A stretch of 64,000 nucleotides of DNA from NCBI RefSeq assembly GCF_029945535.1, contig NZ_JAQSCU010000010.1:1-64000 (forward strand). Reading direction: 5' to 3'. Positions 57,017 through 64,000 of the stretch are shown one piece after another. This DNA comes from Methylotenera sp. Its GTDB lineage: Bacteria > Pseudomonadota > Gammaproteobacteria > Burkholderiales > Methylophilaceae. The position numbers and the translations under genes are program-made. A model generated the notes under the pieces. That model did not search any database and was not told the DNA's origin. It was given only the letters and a program-made list of their open reading frames with translations. Each line of letters begins with the position of its first letter. The stretch's first letter is position 1.

Positions 57017-57889
57017 ATGAAAACTCCCCAAAGACTAGAGCCGCTTTTAGAAGATGGCTTGATTGATGATGTTGTCCGCCAACTCATGAGCGGTAAAGAA
57101 GCGACTGTATATGTAGTGCGTTGTGGCGATGATGTCCGTTGCGCTAAGGTATATAAAGAGGCAAATAAACGTAGCTTTCGCCAGAGCGTAGATTACACCG
57201 AAGGCCGTAAAGTTAAAAATAGTCGCCAAAGTCGCGCCATGGCTAAAGGTTCAAAATTCGGACGTGAGTCACAAGAGGCCGCTTGGCAAAGCGCCGAGGT
57301 GGATGCTTTGTATCGCCTTGCCAATGCAGGCGTACGTGTACCAGAACCGTATAATTTCTATGAAGGCGTGCTGTTAATGGAGTTGGTGACGGATGCCAAT
57401 GGTAATGCCGCGCCACGTTTAAACGATGTCACTTTTAGTGCAGAAGACGCACGTATTCACCACGCTACTTTAATTAAAGAAGTGGTGCGTATGCTTTGTG
57501 CCGGCATCGTGCATGGTGACTTGTCCGAATTTAATATTTTAATGAGTGCCGATGGCCCTGTGATTATTGATTTGCCGCAGGCGGTAGATGCAGCAGGTAA
57601 CAATAACGCAAGTGAAATGCTAGAGCGCGACGTTAGAAATTTAAGTGATTACTTTGGCCGATTTGCGCCAGAGTTACTCACTACGCAATATGGCAAAGAG
57701 ATTTGGGCACTGTATGCGCATGGCGATTTAACGCTGGAAACTCCACTCACCGGCCGTTTCAGACAAAGCACCAAAGCTGTTGATTTAAAAAGCGTCATGC
57801 GCGAGATTGAAGATACCAAGAAAGCCGAAGAGGCGCGTTTGTTGCGTATCGCTGAAGCTAAAGCGGAAGATGCAGTCAGAGCTCAATAA
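57017..57889 (+). CDS. RIO-type serine protein kinase
   Basis: A 290-residue protein of the bacterial RIO1-like family. The nucleotide loop is MSGKEATVYVVR, the catalytic loop HGDLSEFNIL and the metal-binding IIDLPQAVD. The family is known to autophosphorylate, but its bacterial targets are largely unknown. uvrC starts 4 bases after its stop, so both are probably in one transcript. Confidence 0.9.
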   Translation: MKTPQRLEPLLEDGLIDDVVRQLMSGKEATVYVVRCGDDVRCAKVYKEANKRSFRQSVDYTEGRKVKNSRQSRAMAKGSKFGRESQEAAWQSAEVDALYRLANAGVRVPEPYNFYEGVLLMELVTDANGNAAPRLNDVTFSAEDARIHHATLIKEVVRMLCAGIVHGDLSEFNILMSADGPVIIDLPQAVDAAGNNNASEMLERDVRNLSDYFGRFAPELLTTQYGKEIWALYAHGDLTLETPLTGRFRQSTKAVDLKSVMREIEDTKKAEEARLLRIAEAKAEDAVRAQ

Positions 57890-57893
57890 GCCC

Positions 57894-59693
57894 ATGTTCG
57901 ACCCTAAACCCATATTAAAAAATCTGCCTAATCTACCAGGTGTTTATCGCATGATAAACACCACGGATGAAGTGATTTACGTGGGCAAAGCCAAAGACCT
58001 GAAAAAGCGCGTTTCCTCGTATTTCAATAAAAATTTGCCTAGCCCGCGCACGCGCATGATGGTGAGTCATATTGTTAAAATAGAAACGACGGTCACTCAC
58101 AATGAAGCTGAGGCTTTGTTGCTGGAAAATAATCTGATTAAAGGCTTAATGCCGCGTTACAACGTGCTATTTCGCGATGATAAGTCTTATCCTTACATTG
58201 TCATTACGGGGGATGATTCCCCGCGCTTAGCATTTCATCGGGGCGCGCAGCGTAAAGGTAACCAATACTTCGGGCCTTTCCCCAACTCCGTTGCGGTGCG
58301 CGAGAGCATTCAATTATTGCAAAAAGTATTTAAGCTACGCACCTGTGAAAACACAGTGTTTGCTAACCGTAGTCGACCTTGTTTGCAGCATCAAATTGAG
58401 CGTTGTACAGCGCCATGCGTGGGTTTGATTTCGGATGAAAATTACGATAATGACGTGCATCAAGCTGCGATGTTTTTGCAGGGCAAGACTAATGAAGTGA
58501 TTGATGCGCTCGGCGCGCGGATGAACACTGCCGCAGCCAACCAGGAATATGAGATGGCGGTCGTATTTCGTGATCGCATGCAAGCGCTACGACAGGTTCA
58601 AGCCAAACAGTTTGTGAGTGATTTCAATGTTTCAGACGCAGATGTAATTGCTTGTGCTGAGCTGCAAGGTCAACATTGTATTAACTTGGTCATGATTCGT
58701 GGCGGGCGGCATTTGGGCGATAGAAGTTTCATGCCTAAGAATTCAGAAGGTGAAACACTGGAAATCAGTATGGAGGCGTTCCTTGCACAGCATTATGTCG
58801 CGCAAAATACACCGCCGCTGATTGTGGTCGGCGTTAAAATTGAAACCACTGTACTTGAAGAAGTGCTGAGTGAACAAGCTGGGCGTAAGGTGAAAATCAA
58901 CACCAATCCGATTGGCGATAAACGCGTTTGGCTGAAAATGGCGCAAACTAATGCTGAACTGGCTCTAGGGCAGCGTGCCGCAACTTCAGCCAATCAAGCC
59001 GCTAAGCTGTTGGCTTTGCGCGAAGCTCTACATTTGCCAGATAATACCGAGCGTATCGAATGTTTTGATATTAGCCACACTATGGGTGAAGCGACTGTAG
59101 GTAGCTGCGTAGTGTTTGATCGCGGAGATATGCAAAATAGCGAGTATCGACGATACAACGTCACAGGCATAACGCCAGGCGATGATTATGCCGCCATGCG
59201 GGATGTGCTGACTCGTCGTTATAAAAAAGTAGCGGCAGGCGAGGGCGTGCGTCCCGACTTAATCTTTATTGACGGTGGTAAGGGACAATTAGGCGTTGCG
59301 GTTGAAGTGATGGCAGAGGTTGGTTTAGAAGATATTTTACTTGTCGGCATTGCTAAAGGTGAAGAGCGCAGACCGGGGCTGGAAACCATGATCTTTTCTG
59401 ATACAGGTGAAATGCTAAACTTGGAAAAAGACAATAAAGGCTTACATTTGCTGCAACAGATACGTGACGAGGCTCATAGATTCGCCATTACAGGGCACCG
59501 AGCTAAACGTGCCAAGGCTCGACTTCATTCTAGTTTGGAAGATATTGAAGGCATAGGCGCAAAACGCCGCAAGGCGCTACTCACGCGCTTTGGTGGATTA
59601 GATGGTGTAAAGGGTGCTAGTATTGATGAAATCGCCCAAGTTGAAGGCATCAGCCAAAGCTTGGCAGAAAAAATTTACGGAGAGTTGCACTAA
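57894..59693 (+). CDS. uvrC: UvrABC excinuclease subunit C
   Basis: The nuclease that makes the 3' and 5' cuts in nucleotide excision repair. From the ATG at 57894 (MFDPKPILKNLPNLPGVYRM) it has 599 residues. It has an N-terminal GIY-YIG domain (GVYRM...VIYVGKAKDLKKR), a UvrB-binding UVR segment (QEYEMAVVFRDRMQALR), the RNase H-like C-terminal nuclease (ECFDISHTMGE, LIFIDGGKGQLG) and a helix-hairpin-helix end (DIEGIGAKRRKALL). The longer reading frame from 57807 overlaps the kinase gene and is rejected. uvrC-pgsA-tRNA-Gly-tRNA-Cys is the same order as in E. coli. Confidence 0.96.
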   Translation: MFDPKPILKNLPNLPGVYRMINTTDEVIYVGKAKDLKKRVSSYFNKNLPSPRTRMMVSHIVKIETTVTHNEAEALLLENNLIKGLMPRYNVLFRDDKSYPYIVITGDDSPRLAFHRGAQRKGNQYFGPFPNSVAVRESIQLLQKVFKLRTCENTVFANRSRPCLQHQIERCTAPCVGLISDENYDNDVHQAAMFLQGKTNEVIDALGARMNTAAANQEYEMAVVFRDRMQALRQVQAKQFVSDFNVSDADVIACAELQGQHCINLVMIRGGRHLGDRSFMPKNSEGETLEISMEAFLAQHYVAQNTPPLIVVGVKIETTVLEEVLSEQAGRKVKINTNPIGDKRVWLKMAQTNAELALGQRAATSANQAAKLLALREALHLPDNTERIECFDISHTMGEATVGSCVVFDRGDMQNSEYRRYNVTGITPGDDYAAMRDVLTRRYKKVAAGEGVRPDLIFIDGGKGQLGVAVEVMAEVGLEDILLVGIAKGEERRPGLETMIFSDTGEMLNLEKDNKGLHLLQQIRDEAHRFAITGHRAKRAKARLHSSLEDIEGIGAKRRKALLTRFGGLDGVKGASIDEIAQVEGISQSLAEKIYGELH

Positions 59694-59746
59694 TGAACTG
59701 TATTTTAGTAGAACAGCGGCAAAGACGTGACGGGGCGGGACGTTAA

Positions 59747-60343
59747 ATGAAAATTAACATTCCAACCATGCTCACATGGTTACGCATTTTGCTGATTCCT
59801 GTCTTTGTAGGTGCTTTCTATTGGCCGGAGAATCTCCACAAGTTAAGTGCGATGCCTTCACATTCGGTCAATATATTCATTACTGTGATATTTGCGATTG
59901 CGTCATTTACTGATTGGCTAGATGGTTACTTGGCGCGGCGTTGGAATCAAACCTCATCGTTTGGTGCTTTTTTAGATCCTGTTGCAGATAAACTCATGGT
60001 GGCGGCTGCATTAATTGTGCTGGTAGAGTTTGGTCGCGTAGGTGCGATTGTTTCTTTAATTATTATTGGACGCGAAATCGCCATTAGTGCGCTTCGTGAA
60101 TGGATGGCGGGCGAAGGGCAACGCAGTAGTGTAGGTGTCGCAATGATAGGTAAAGTCAAAACTGCCGCACAAATGCTCGCGATTTTGTTCTTGTTATATT
60201 GGGATGAGATTGATTTAGGTAGCTTAGGCGTTTTTCCAACTCAGCTGTTTGGACACGTTTTAATCGTGTTGGCGGCATTTTTAACATTGCTATCAATGGC
60301 TTATTATTTAAAGGCAGCATGGCCAAAATTAAAAGGAAAATAA
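59747..60343 (+). CDS. pgsA: CDP-diacylglycerol--glycerol-3-phosphate phosphatidyltransferase
   Basis: Membrane enzyme (198 residues, several helices) that makes phosphatidylglycerol phosphate. It contains the CDP-alcohol phosphotransferase motif D-G-x2-A-R-x8-G-x3-D-x3-D in WLDGYLARRW followed by GAFLDPVADKLM. Positioned between uvrC and tRNA-Gly, as in E. coli. Confidence 0.95.
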   Translation: MKINIPTMLTWLRILLIPVFVGAFYWPENLHKLSAMPSHSVNIFITVIFAIASFTDWLDGYLARRWNQTSSFGAFLDPVADKLMVAAALIVLVEFGRVGAIVSLIIIGREIAISALREWMAGEGQRSSVGVAMIGKVKTAAQMLAILFLLYWDEIDLGSLGVFPTQLFGHVLIVLAAFLTLLSMAYYLKAAWPKLKGK

Positions 60344-60380
60344 AACTGAAATAAATATGCAATTTGAATGTCGATTGGTA

Positions 60381-60408
60381 TTGACGACATTCTGAAAGTC
60401 GCTATAAT
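60381..60408 (+). promoter_or_regulatory. tRNA-Gly promoter
   Basis: TTGACG (60381-60386), 16-base spacer and a perfect TATAAT (60403-60408), followed by a GC-rich discriminator (GGCGCC) typical of stringently controlled stable-RNA promoters. The tRNA begins 18 bases on. Confidence 0.85.
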
Positions 60409-60426
60409 GGCGCCTGTCTTAACGAC

Positions 60427-60502
<76 letters not shown>

Positions 60503-60522
60503 CGAATTTGGTAGTAGTATAT

Positions 60523-60556
60523 AAAACGGCGAATGCTAATAAGCTTTCGCCGTTTT
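60523..60556 (+). terminator. Rho-independent terminator after tRNA-Gly
   Basis: AAAACGGCGAA (60523-60533) pairs with TTCGCCGTTTT (60546-60556) around a 12-base loop, followed by AGTTT. It lies between the two tRNA genes, so tRNA-Cys probably has its own promoter. Confidence 0.88.
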
Positions 60557-60606
60557 AGTTTCAGCTTTTAATGTAGAATTATTGTTCATAATAACTCTAC
60601 ACATAA

Positions 60607-60680
60607 GGCGCGATAGCAAAGCGGTTATGCCGCGGCCTGCAAAGCCGTTTAGACCAGTTCGACTCTGGTTCGCGCCTCCA
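60607..60680 (+). tRNA. cysT: tRNA-Cys (anticodon GCA)
   Basis: A 74-base cloverleaf: acceptor GGCGCGA with TCGCGCC, anticodon stem CGGC/GCCG with loop CTGCAAA (anticodon GCA), T-loop GTTCGACTC and encoded CCA. The E. coli order would place a tRNA-Leu next; none is seen here. Confidence 0.97.
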
Positions 60681-61205
60681 AAAATTTCTAGTCAATCATA
60701 TCATCAGTAATTTACGTGCCTATTTCACTTGGTTTCTACCTAAGTTTGTTTCTTGGAAGAAATTACTGCGTGCTTGCGGAGAATATAAGCTATGCGTTTC
60801 TTGGTGTCTGAAATAGCGTAAACGGGTAGTTTATTTCTAATTTTTAGCAGACTAAACTTACAAAATTAATTTAACTCTACTCAAGTTGATTAACTCTCCG
60901 TCGTAATTAGCTAGCCTGCAACGAAACTTGAGACTTCAAAAGTTTATTCCCTACTTCCATCATAAGTTTTACCTAAATATTTTTTGAATTTATTTGTATC
61001 TAGTCGACATCGACTCAATTAATCCAACCGACTCCAATTAAGAAAAACAGATGATACAAATGTTACAGTATCATTTCATAACACCACCCATTTGGTCTAC
61101 TGTAGTCTTAGTAGACTATGATTTTTACCCTAAATAAATTTAGATTGTCATATTCCGAGGCTAATCTGAACATCCAACTTTGGAAATACTATTTAGGAAT
61201 GAATT
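60681..61205. other. Noncoding stretch between tRNA-Cys and the PEP-CTERM gene
   Basis: About 525 AT-rich bases with no supported gene and no integrase remnant despite the tRNA end. Near its right end a 7-base dyad GTCTACT (61095-61101)/AGTAGAC (61110-61116) with an 8-base spacer lies about 90 bases before the PEP-CTERM start and may be regulatory. No clear T-rich terminator follows tRNA-Cys. Confidence 0.5.
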
Positions 61206-61775
61206 ATGAAGCTATCAAACTTTGTCTTGGCAATTACCTTTGCTGTTGCACCTGCAGTTGCAGCTGCGAATAATCACGACAGTTCTAAGCACGACCGTGC
61301 AAAAAACATTTTTGTTGCTAATGAAGATGAACGTTTTTTCAAGGACTTCTCAAAACCGATGGCTGATTTAGATAGTCATTATCTTGTAGGGGCGTCAAAT
61401 AAATTCTCATCCTATTCAAAACCAGACGATCGTAAACAATTTTCAGTCGATAGTTTCCAATCAAAATTTGAGTCTGAGAGTAAGTATTCTGAAGTGATTA
61501 GCTGGTTTGGTGGTTATAAGTTTTTAACTGAGAATAACTCTAACTATTTTTTACAGGCTGTTAATAATCATTCTGCATTTCTAGTGTTTGTGGTATTTGG
61601 CGAGAAGCTTAAAGGTTTAGATTGGGATCAACATGGATGGGGAGGTCATAATGGCTCAAATAACCATCACAACTGGGATAATACCCATTGCGACCCAGTT
61701 CCGGAGCCAACTGCCTACGCATTAATGTTAGCTGGCTTACTAATGCTTGGTTTCATCAAACGTAGAAAAAATTAA
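61206..61775 (+). CDS. PEP-CTERM sorting-signal protein
   Basis: A 189-residue exported protein with a signal peptide (about 1-20, ending AVAA) and a C-terminal PEP-CTERM tripartite tail: VPEPTAYALMLAGLLML then the basic end KRRKN. Such tails are recognised by the exosortase EpsH/XrtA type and found in exopolysaccharide-producing bacteria. The middle is polar, with a His/Asn/Gly-rich stretch before the tail; no enzymatic domain is seen. It is followed by its own terminator. Confidence 0.9.
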   Translation: MKLSNFVLAITFAVAPAVAAANNHDSSKHDRAKNIFVANEDERFFKDFSKPMADLDSHYLVGASNKFSSYSKPDDRKQFSVDSFQSKFESESKYSEVISWFGGYKFLTENNSNYFLQAVNNHSAFLVFVVFGEKLKGLDWDQHGWGGHNGSNNHHNWDNTHCDPVPEPTAYALMLAGLLMLGFIKRRKN

Positions 61776-61793
61776 TATATGCAGTTATTGACT

Positions 61794-61822
61794 ATGCGGC
61801 TTATTTTAAGCCGCATTTTTTT
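61794..61822 (+). terminator. Rho-independent terminator after the PEP-CTERM gene
   Basis: ATGCGGCTTA (61794-61803), loop TTT, TAAGCCGCAT (61807-61816), then a T-run. Perfect 10-base stem. Confidence 0.92.
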
Positions 61823-61938
61823 AATACATTTAGTGTTTTATTAAGTCGGTCATTAATCGTTAATAATTAGACTCTATAGTTCGATCCTATATATCAACTC
61901 CTTGATATTAGCTCTGATATTCCAAGAAAGTTTAAGTA

Positions 61939-63078
61939 ATGAAAGCCATGATTTTAGCCGCGGGTAAAGGTACGCGAGTACGTCCTTTGACCTATGAGCT
62001 TCCTAAGCCGATGATTCCGCTATTAGGTAAGCCTGTAATGGCATACCTTATAGAGCACTTAGCAAAACATAATGTTAATGAAGTCATGGTTAACGTTAGT
62101 TACCTGCATGAAAAAATACAACAATACTTTGGTGATGGTCATCGATTTGGTATTGAAATTGGTTACTCTTTTGAGGGCGATATCAGTAACGGAAAGATTG
62201 TTCCTAGCCCCGTTGGTTCAGCTGGCGGTATGCGCAAGATTCAAGATTTCGGTGGTTTTTTTAATGAAACTACCATTGTGATATGTGGCGATGCAATTAT
62301 TGATTTAGATATCACAGCTGCAGTTGCTGAGCACCGCAGGAAGGGTGCTTTAGTGAGTTTAGTGGCAAAAGAAGTACCTATGGATAAGGTGTCAGATTAC
62401 GGTATTGTGTTGACTGATGAAAATGGAAAGATTGTTTCTTTTCAAGAGAAGCCAAGTCAGACTATAGCCAAATCCAATCTCGCTAGTACAGGTATTTATA
62501 TATTCGAACCTGAGGCGATTAATCTTATTCCATCAGGCAGTACCTTTGATATAGGTTCAGATTTATTTCCATTACTGGTAGACAAAGGTTTACCTTTCTA
62601 TGCGATTAACCAAAATTTTAATTGGATTGATATTGGGCTAGTCACTGATTACTGGGAAGTCATGCAACAATTGATGCAGGGTGAAGTACCCTCAATGAAC
62701 ATGCCAGGTAAGCAAATTAGACCAGGCGTATGGGTAGGCTTGAATGTTCGTATTGATTGGGAAAATACAAAGATTGAAGGCCCTGTGTATATAGGTTCGG
62801 GCGCTCGTGTAGATAAAGGTGCTGAGATTGTTGGTCCTACTTGGATTAGCGATGGTTGCCACGTGCAGCGGGGCGGCAAAGTCGTGCGTAGCGTCTTATT
62901 TGAATACACCCGTGTTGGACAAGATTTCAGCTTTGAAGAAATGATCGTCTGCGGTGAGTACTGTGTTGATAAGTACGGCAGAATGGTGCATGTAGATGAC
63001 GATAGCTGTGACTTGATTTGGTCGGATGCGCGCGAGAAAGTCATTTATCCAATGGATTATGCGCAAGCAAGGATTTAA
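61939..63078 (+). CDS. Sugar nucleotidyltransferase (NDP-hexose pyrophosphorylase type)
   Basis: A 379-residue nucleotidyltransferase: the N-terminal GT-A-like domain (about 1-240) opens with MILAAGKGTRVRPLTYELPK, has the metal Asp in CGDAIIDLD and FQEKPS, and a left-handed beta-helix follows (about 255-345). It resembles mannose-1-phosphate guanylyltransferase and glucose-1-phosphate thymidylyltransferase/uridylyltransferase relatives. The substrate cannot be fixed. A supply role for exopolysaccharide or protein glycosylation fits the PEP-CTERM neighbour. Confidence 0.88.
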   Translation: MKAMILAAGKGTRVRPLTYELPKPMIPLLGKPVMAYLIEHLAKHNVNEVMVNVSYLHEKIQQYFGDGHRFGIEIGYSFEGDISNGKIVPSPVGSAGGMRKIQDFGGFFNETTIVICGDAIIDLDITAAVAEHRRKGALVSLVAKEVPMDKVSDYGIVLTDENGKIVSFQEKPSQTIAKSNLASTGIYIFEPEAINLIPSGSTFDIGSDLFPLLVDKGLPFYAINQNFNWIDIGLVTDYWEVMQQLMQGEVPSMNMPGKQIRPGVWVGLNVRIDWENTKIEGPVYIGSGARVDKGAEIVGPTWISDGCHVQRGGKVVRSVLFEYTRVGQDFSFEEMIVCGEYCVDKYGRMVHVDDDSCDLIWSDAREKVIYPMDYAQARI

Positions 63079-63117
63079 CTCTAGGTTGTAAATGCTCGAG
63101 TGAAAGCATGCCATTGC

Positions 63118-63139
63118 TTTGTGACAAAAATGTCACAAA
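63118..63139. promoter_or_regulatory. Perfect dyad upstream of gspG
   Basis: TTTGTGACA (63118-63126), AAAA, TGTCACAAA (63131-63139). It contains TGTGA and TCACA half-sites as in Crp sites but 8 bases apart rather than 6, so it is not a standard Crp site. It lies about 40 bases before the GTG start and about 65 before an alternative ATG. Confidence 0.6.
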
Positions 63140-63180
63140 TATGAAATCTTACTGAAAACAAGAATGACTAAAATTGCCAC

Positions 63181-63645
63181 GTGAAATTCACTATGTGCAA
63201 ATATATGTCAAATTTAAATGTTTTTAAGCTTCGCCAGCAATCTAAAGCTCAAGGTTTTACACTGCTTGAATTGTTAGTCGTGATGGTCATCATTGGCTTG
63301 CTTGCTGGTTACGTTGGCCCAAAGTATTTTGAACAAATTGGTAAGTCTGAAACTAAAACCGCACGTGCGCAAATCGACTCACTCGGTAAGGCTTTAGATC
63401 AATATCGTATTGATGTTGGGCAGTATCCTAGTTCTGAGCAGGGCTTAGCTGCGTTAAATAAAAACGTTGCAAATGACGCAAAATGGTCTGGTCCGTATCT
63501 TAAGAAGGATGTCCCGAATGACCCGTGGAATAAGCCTTACCTCTATAAGGCACCAGGTGAGCATGGAGATTTTGACTTATATTCTTTAGGTAAAGATGCG
63601 CAGCAGGGCGGAACTAAAGAATCAGAAGACGTCGTTAGCTGGTAA
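63181..63645 (+). CDS. gspG: Type II secretion major pseudopilin GspG
   Basis: A 154-residue prepilin-like protein. The prepilin peptidase site is G25/F26 with Glu30 (QGFTLLELLVVMVIIGLLAG), followed by the conserved GspG body: ARAQIDSLGKALDQYRIDVGQYP, PYLKKDVPNDPWNKPY and the C-terminal calcium-binding loop region DFDLYSLGKD. The start is uncertain: GTG at 63181 or ATG at 63205 (MSNLNVFKLR), the latter giving a usual leader length. gspF follows 14 bases on. Confidence 0.93.
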   Translation: MKFTMCKYMSNLNVFKLRQQSKAQGFTLLELLVVMVIIGLLAGYVGPKYFEQIGKSETKTARAQIDSLGKALDQYRIDVGQYPSSEQGLAALNKNVANDAKWSGPYLKKDVPNDPWNKPYLYKAPGEHGDFDLYSLGKDAQQGGTKESEDVVSW

Positions 63646-63659
63646 CTTAGTTCAACTCG

Positions 63660-64000
63660 ATGGAATTTCAAGTTAAAGCCGTTCGTGGAAAAGAAATGGT
63701 GCTGTTAAGCATTTCGGCTGCCCATGCCCAAGACGCACTTGCACAAGTGCAGTCGCGAGGATTCACACCAATTACTGCAAAGTCTACAAGTTCCGCACTA
63801 AGTAATCGTCAAAACAAAAAATTCCCCTTAGCTTTATTTAGCCAAGAGCTGCTTGCCTTATTAGAGGCCGGGTTAAATCTTGTCGAAGCCATTGAAACGC
63901 TTGCTGAAAAAGAGCAAGGCAATCAAATAAAACATACGCTAGATGCCTTGTTGCAGGCTTTATATCAAGGGCAGACATTTTCATCAGCATTAGAACAGCA
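63660..64000 (+). CDS. gspF: Type II secretion inner-membrane protein GspF (5' part)
   Basis: An open frame from ATG 63660 runs off the window. It reads MEFQVKAVRGKEM..., then FSQELLALLEAGLNLVEAIE, the N-terminal cytoplasmic GspF/PilC helical domain, with the LLxAGLxLxxAIE signature. The gspG-gspF order suggests a compact type II secretion-like set, of the kind seen beside exosortase systems. Confidence 0.88.
   Translation, partial: MEFQVKAVRGKEMVLLSISAAHAQDALAQVQSRGFTPITAKSTSSALSNRQNKKFPLALFSQELLALLEAGLNLVEAIETLAEKEQGNQIKHTLDALLQALYQGQTFSSALEQ

Noticed and set aside
60681-61205. tRNA-linked integration remnant
   Set aside because: No direct repeat of the tRNA-Cys 3' end and no integrase-like frame could be seen.
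63118-63139. Standard Crp binding site
   Set aside because: The TGTGA and TCACA half-sites are 8 bases apart instead of 6, so I list it only as an unassigned dyad.

Overview
The window reads as a chromosomal segment of a betaproteobacterium, most likely a Methylophilaceae methylotroph close to Methylotenera. The reasons are the protein families, the uvrC-pgsA-tRNA-Gly-tRNA-Cys order, a PEP-CTERM protein beside type II secretion-like genes, and a methylcitrate-cycle cluster of the kind I recall from Methylotenera. The assignment is an inference from gene content; no rRNA is present. I saw no transposase, integrase, prophage or CRISPR array.

Layout. 1-2.3 kb: a possible cysA-like 3' remnant, a Crp/Fnr regulator and an M17 aminopeptidase (all minus). 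2.5-21.3 kb: pyruvate dehydrogenase aceE-aceF, later lpdA and a GlcD-type FAD oxidase. The complex is split by an SDR/ArsR divergent pair, a secreted trypsin-like protease, and a pbpC plus alpha-2-macroglobulin pair. 21.4-29.6 kb (minus): DUF2069, HugZ-like, wrbA, tamB-tamA, purB. 29.7-32.3 kb: an AT-rich accessory insertion with higB-higA, a DUF262 protein and a HEPN protein with an RNase-type R-X4-H motif, bracketed by REP-like hairpins. 32.3-52.6 kb: a large divergent metabolic island. 52.7-60.3 kb: membrane proteins, rlmJ, a short CDF transporter, a tautomerase, a RIO kinase, uvrC and pgsA. 60.4-64 kb: tRNA-Gly, tRNA-Cys, a PEP-CTERM protein, a sugar nucleotidyltransferase, gspG and the start of gspF.

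The metabolic island is organised around a GntR/UTRA regulator gene (39263). To the left (minus strand) run a CitE-like protein, mesaconyl-CoA hydratase, a malyl/methylmalyl-CoA lyase, prpB, prpC and prpD. To the right run malic enzyme, sdhCDAB-sdhE, another CitE-like protein, an acyl-CoA synthetase, a class I fumarase, a small EF-hand protein and acnB. PrpC, PrpD, AcnB and PrpB form a complete methylcitrate cycle yielding pyruvate and succinate; Sdh and fumarase take succinate to malate and malic enzyme gives pyruvate. Mesaconyl-CoA hydratase plus the lyase would interconvert mesaconyl-CoA with propionyl-CoA and glyoxylate, feeding or draining the same propionyl-CoA pool. No ethylmalonyl-CoA pathway front end, malate dehydrogenase or ordinary citrate synthase lies in the window. 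This island and the DUF262/HEPN module are the two parts most worth following up.

Smaller features include ATTCCC-N8-GGGAAT (dRS3-like) palindromes, other hairpin repeats, a probable leaderless arsR transcript with two operator-like dyads, and a near-consensus promoter beside a dyad in the GntR divergent region.
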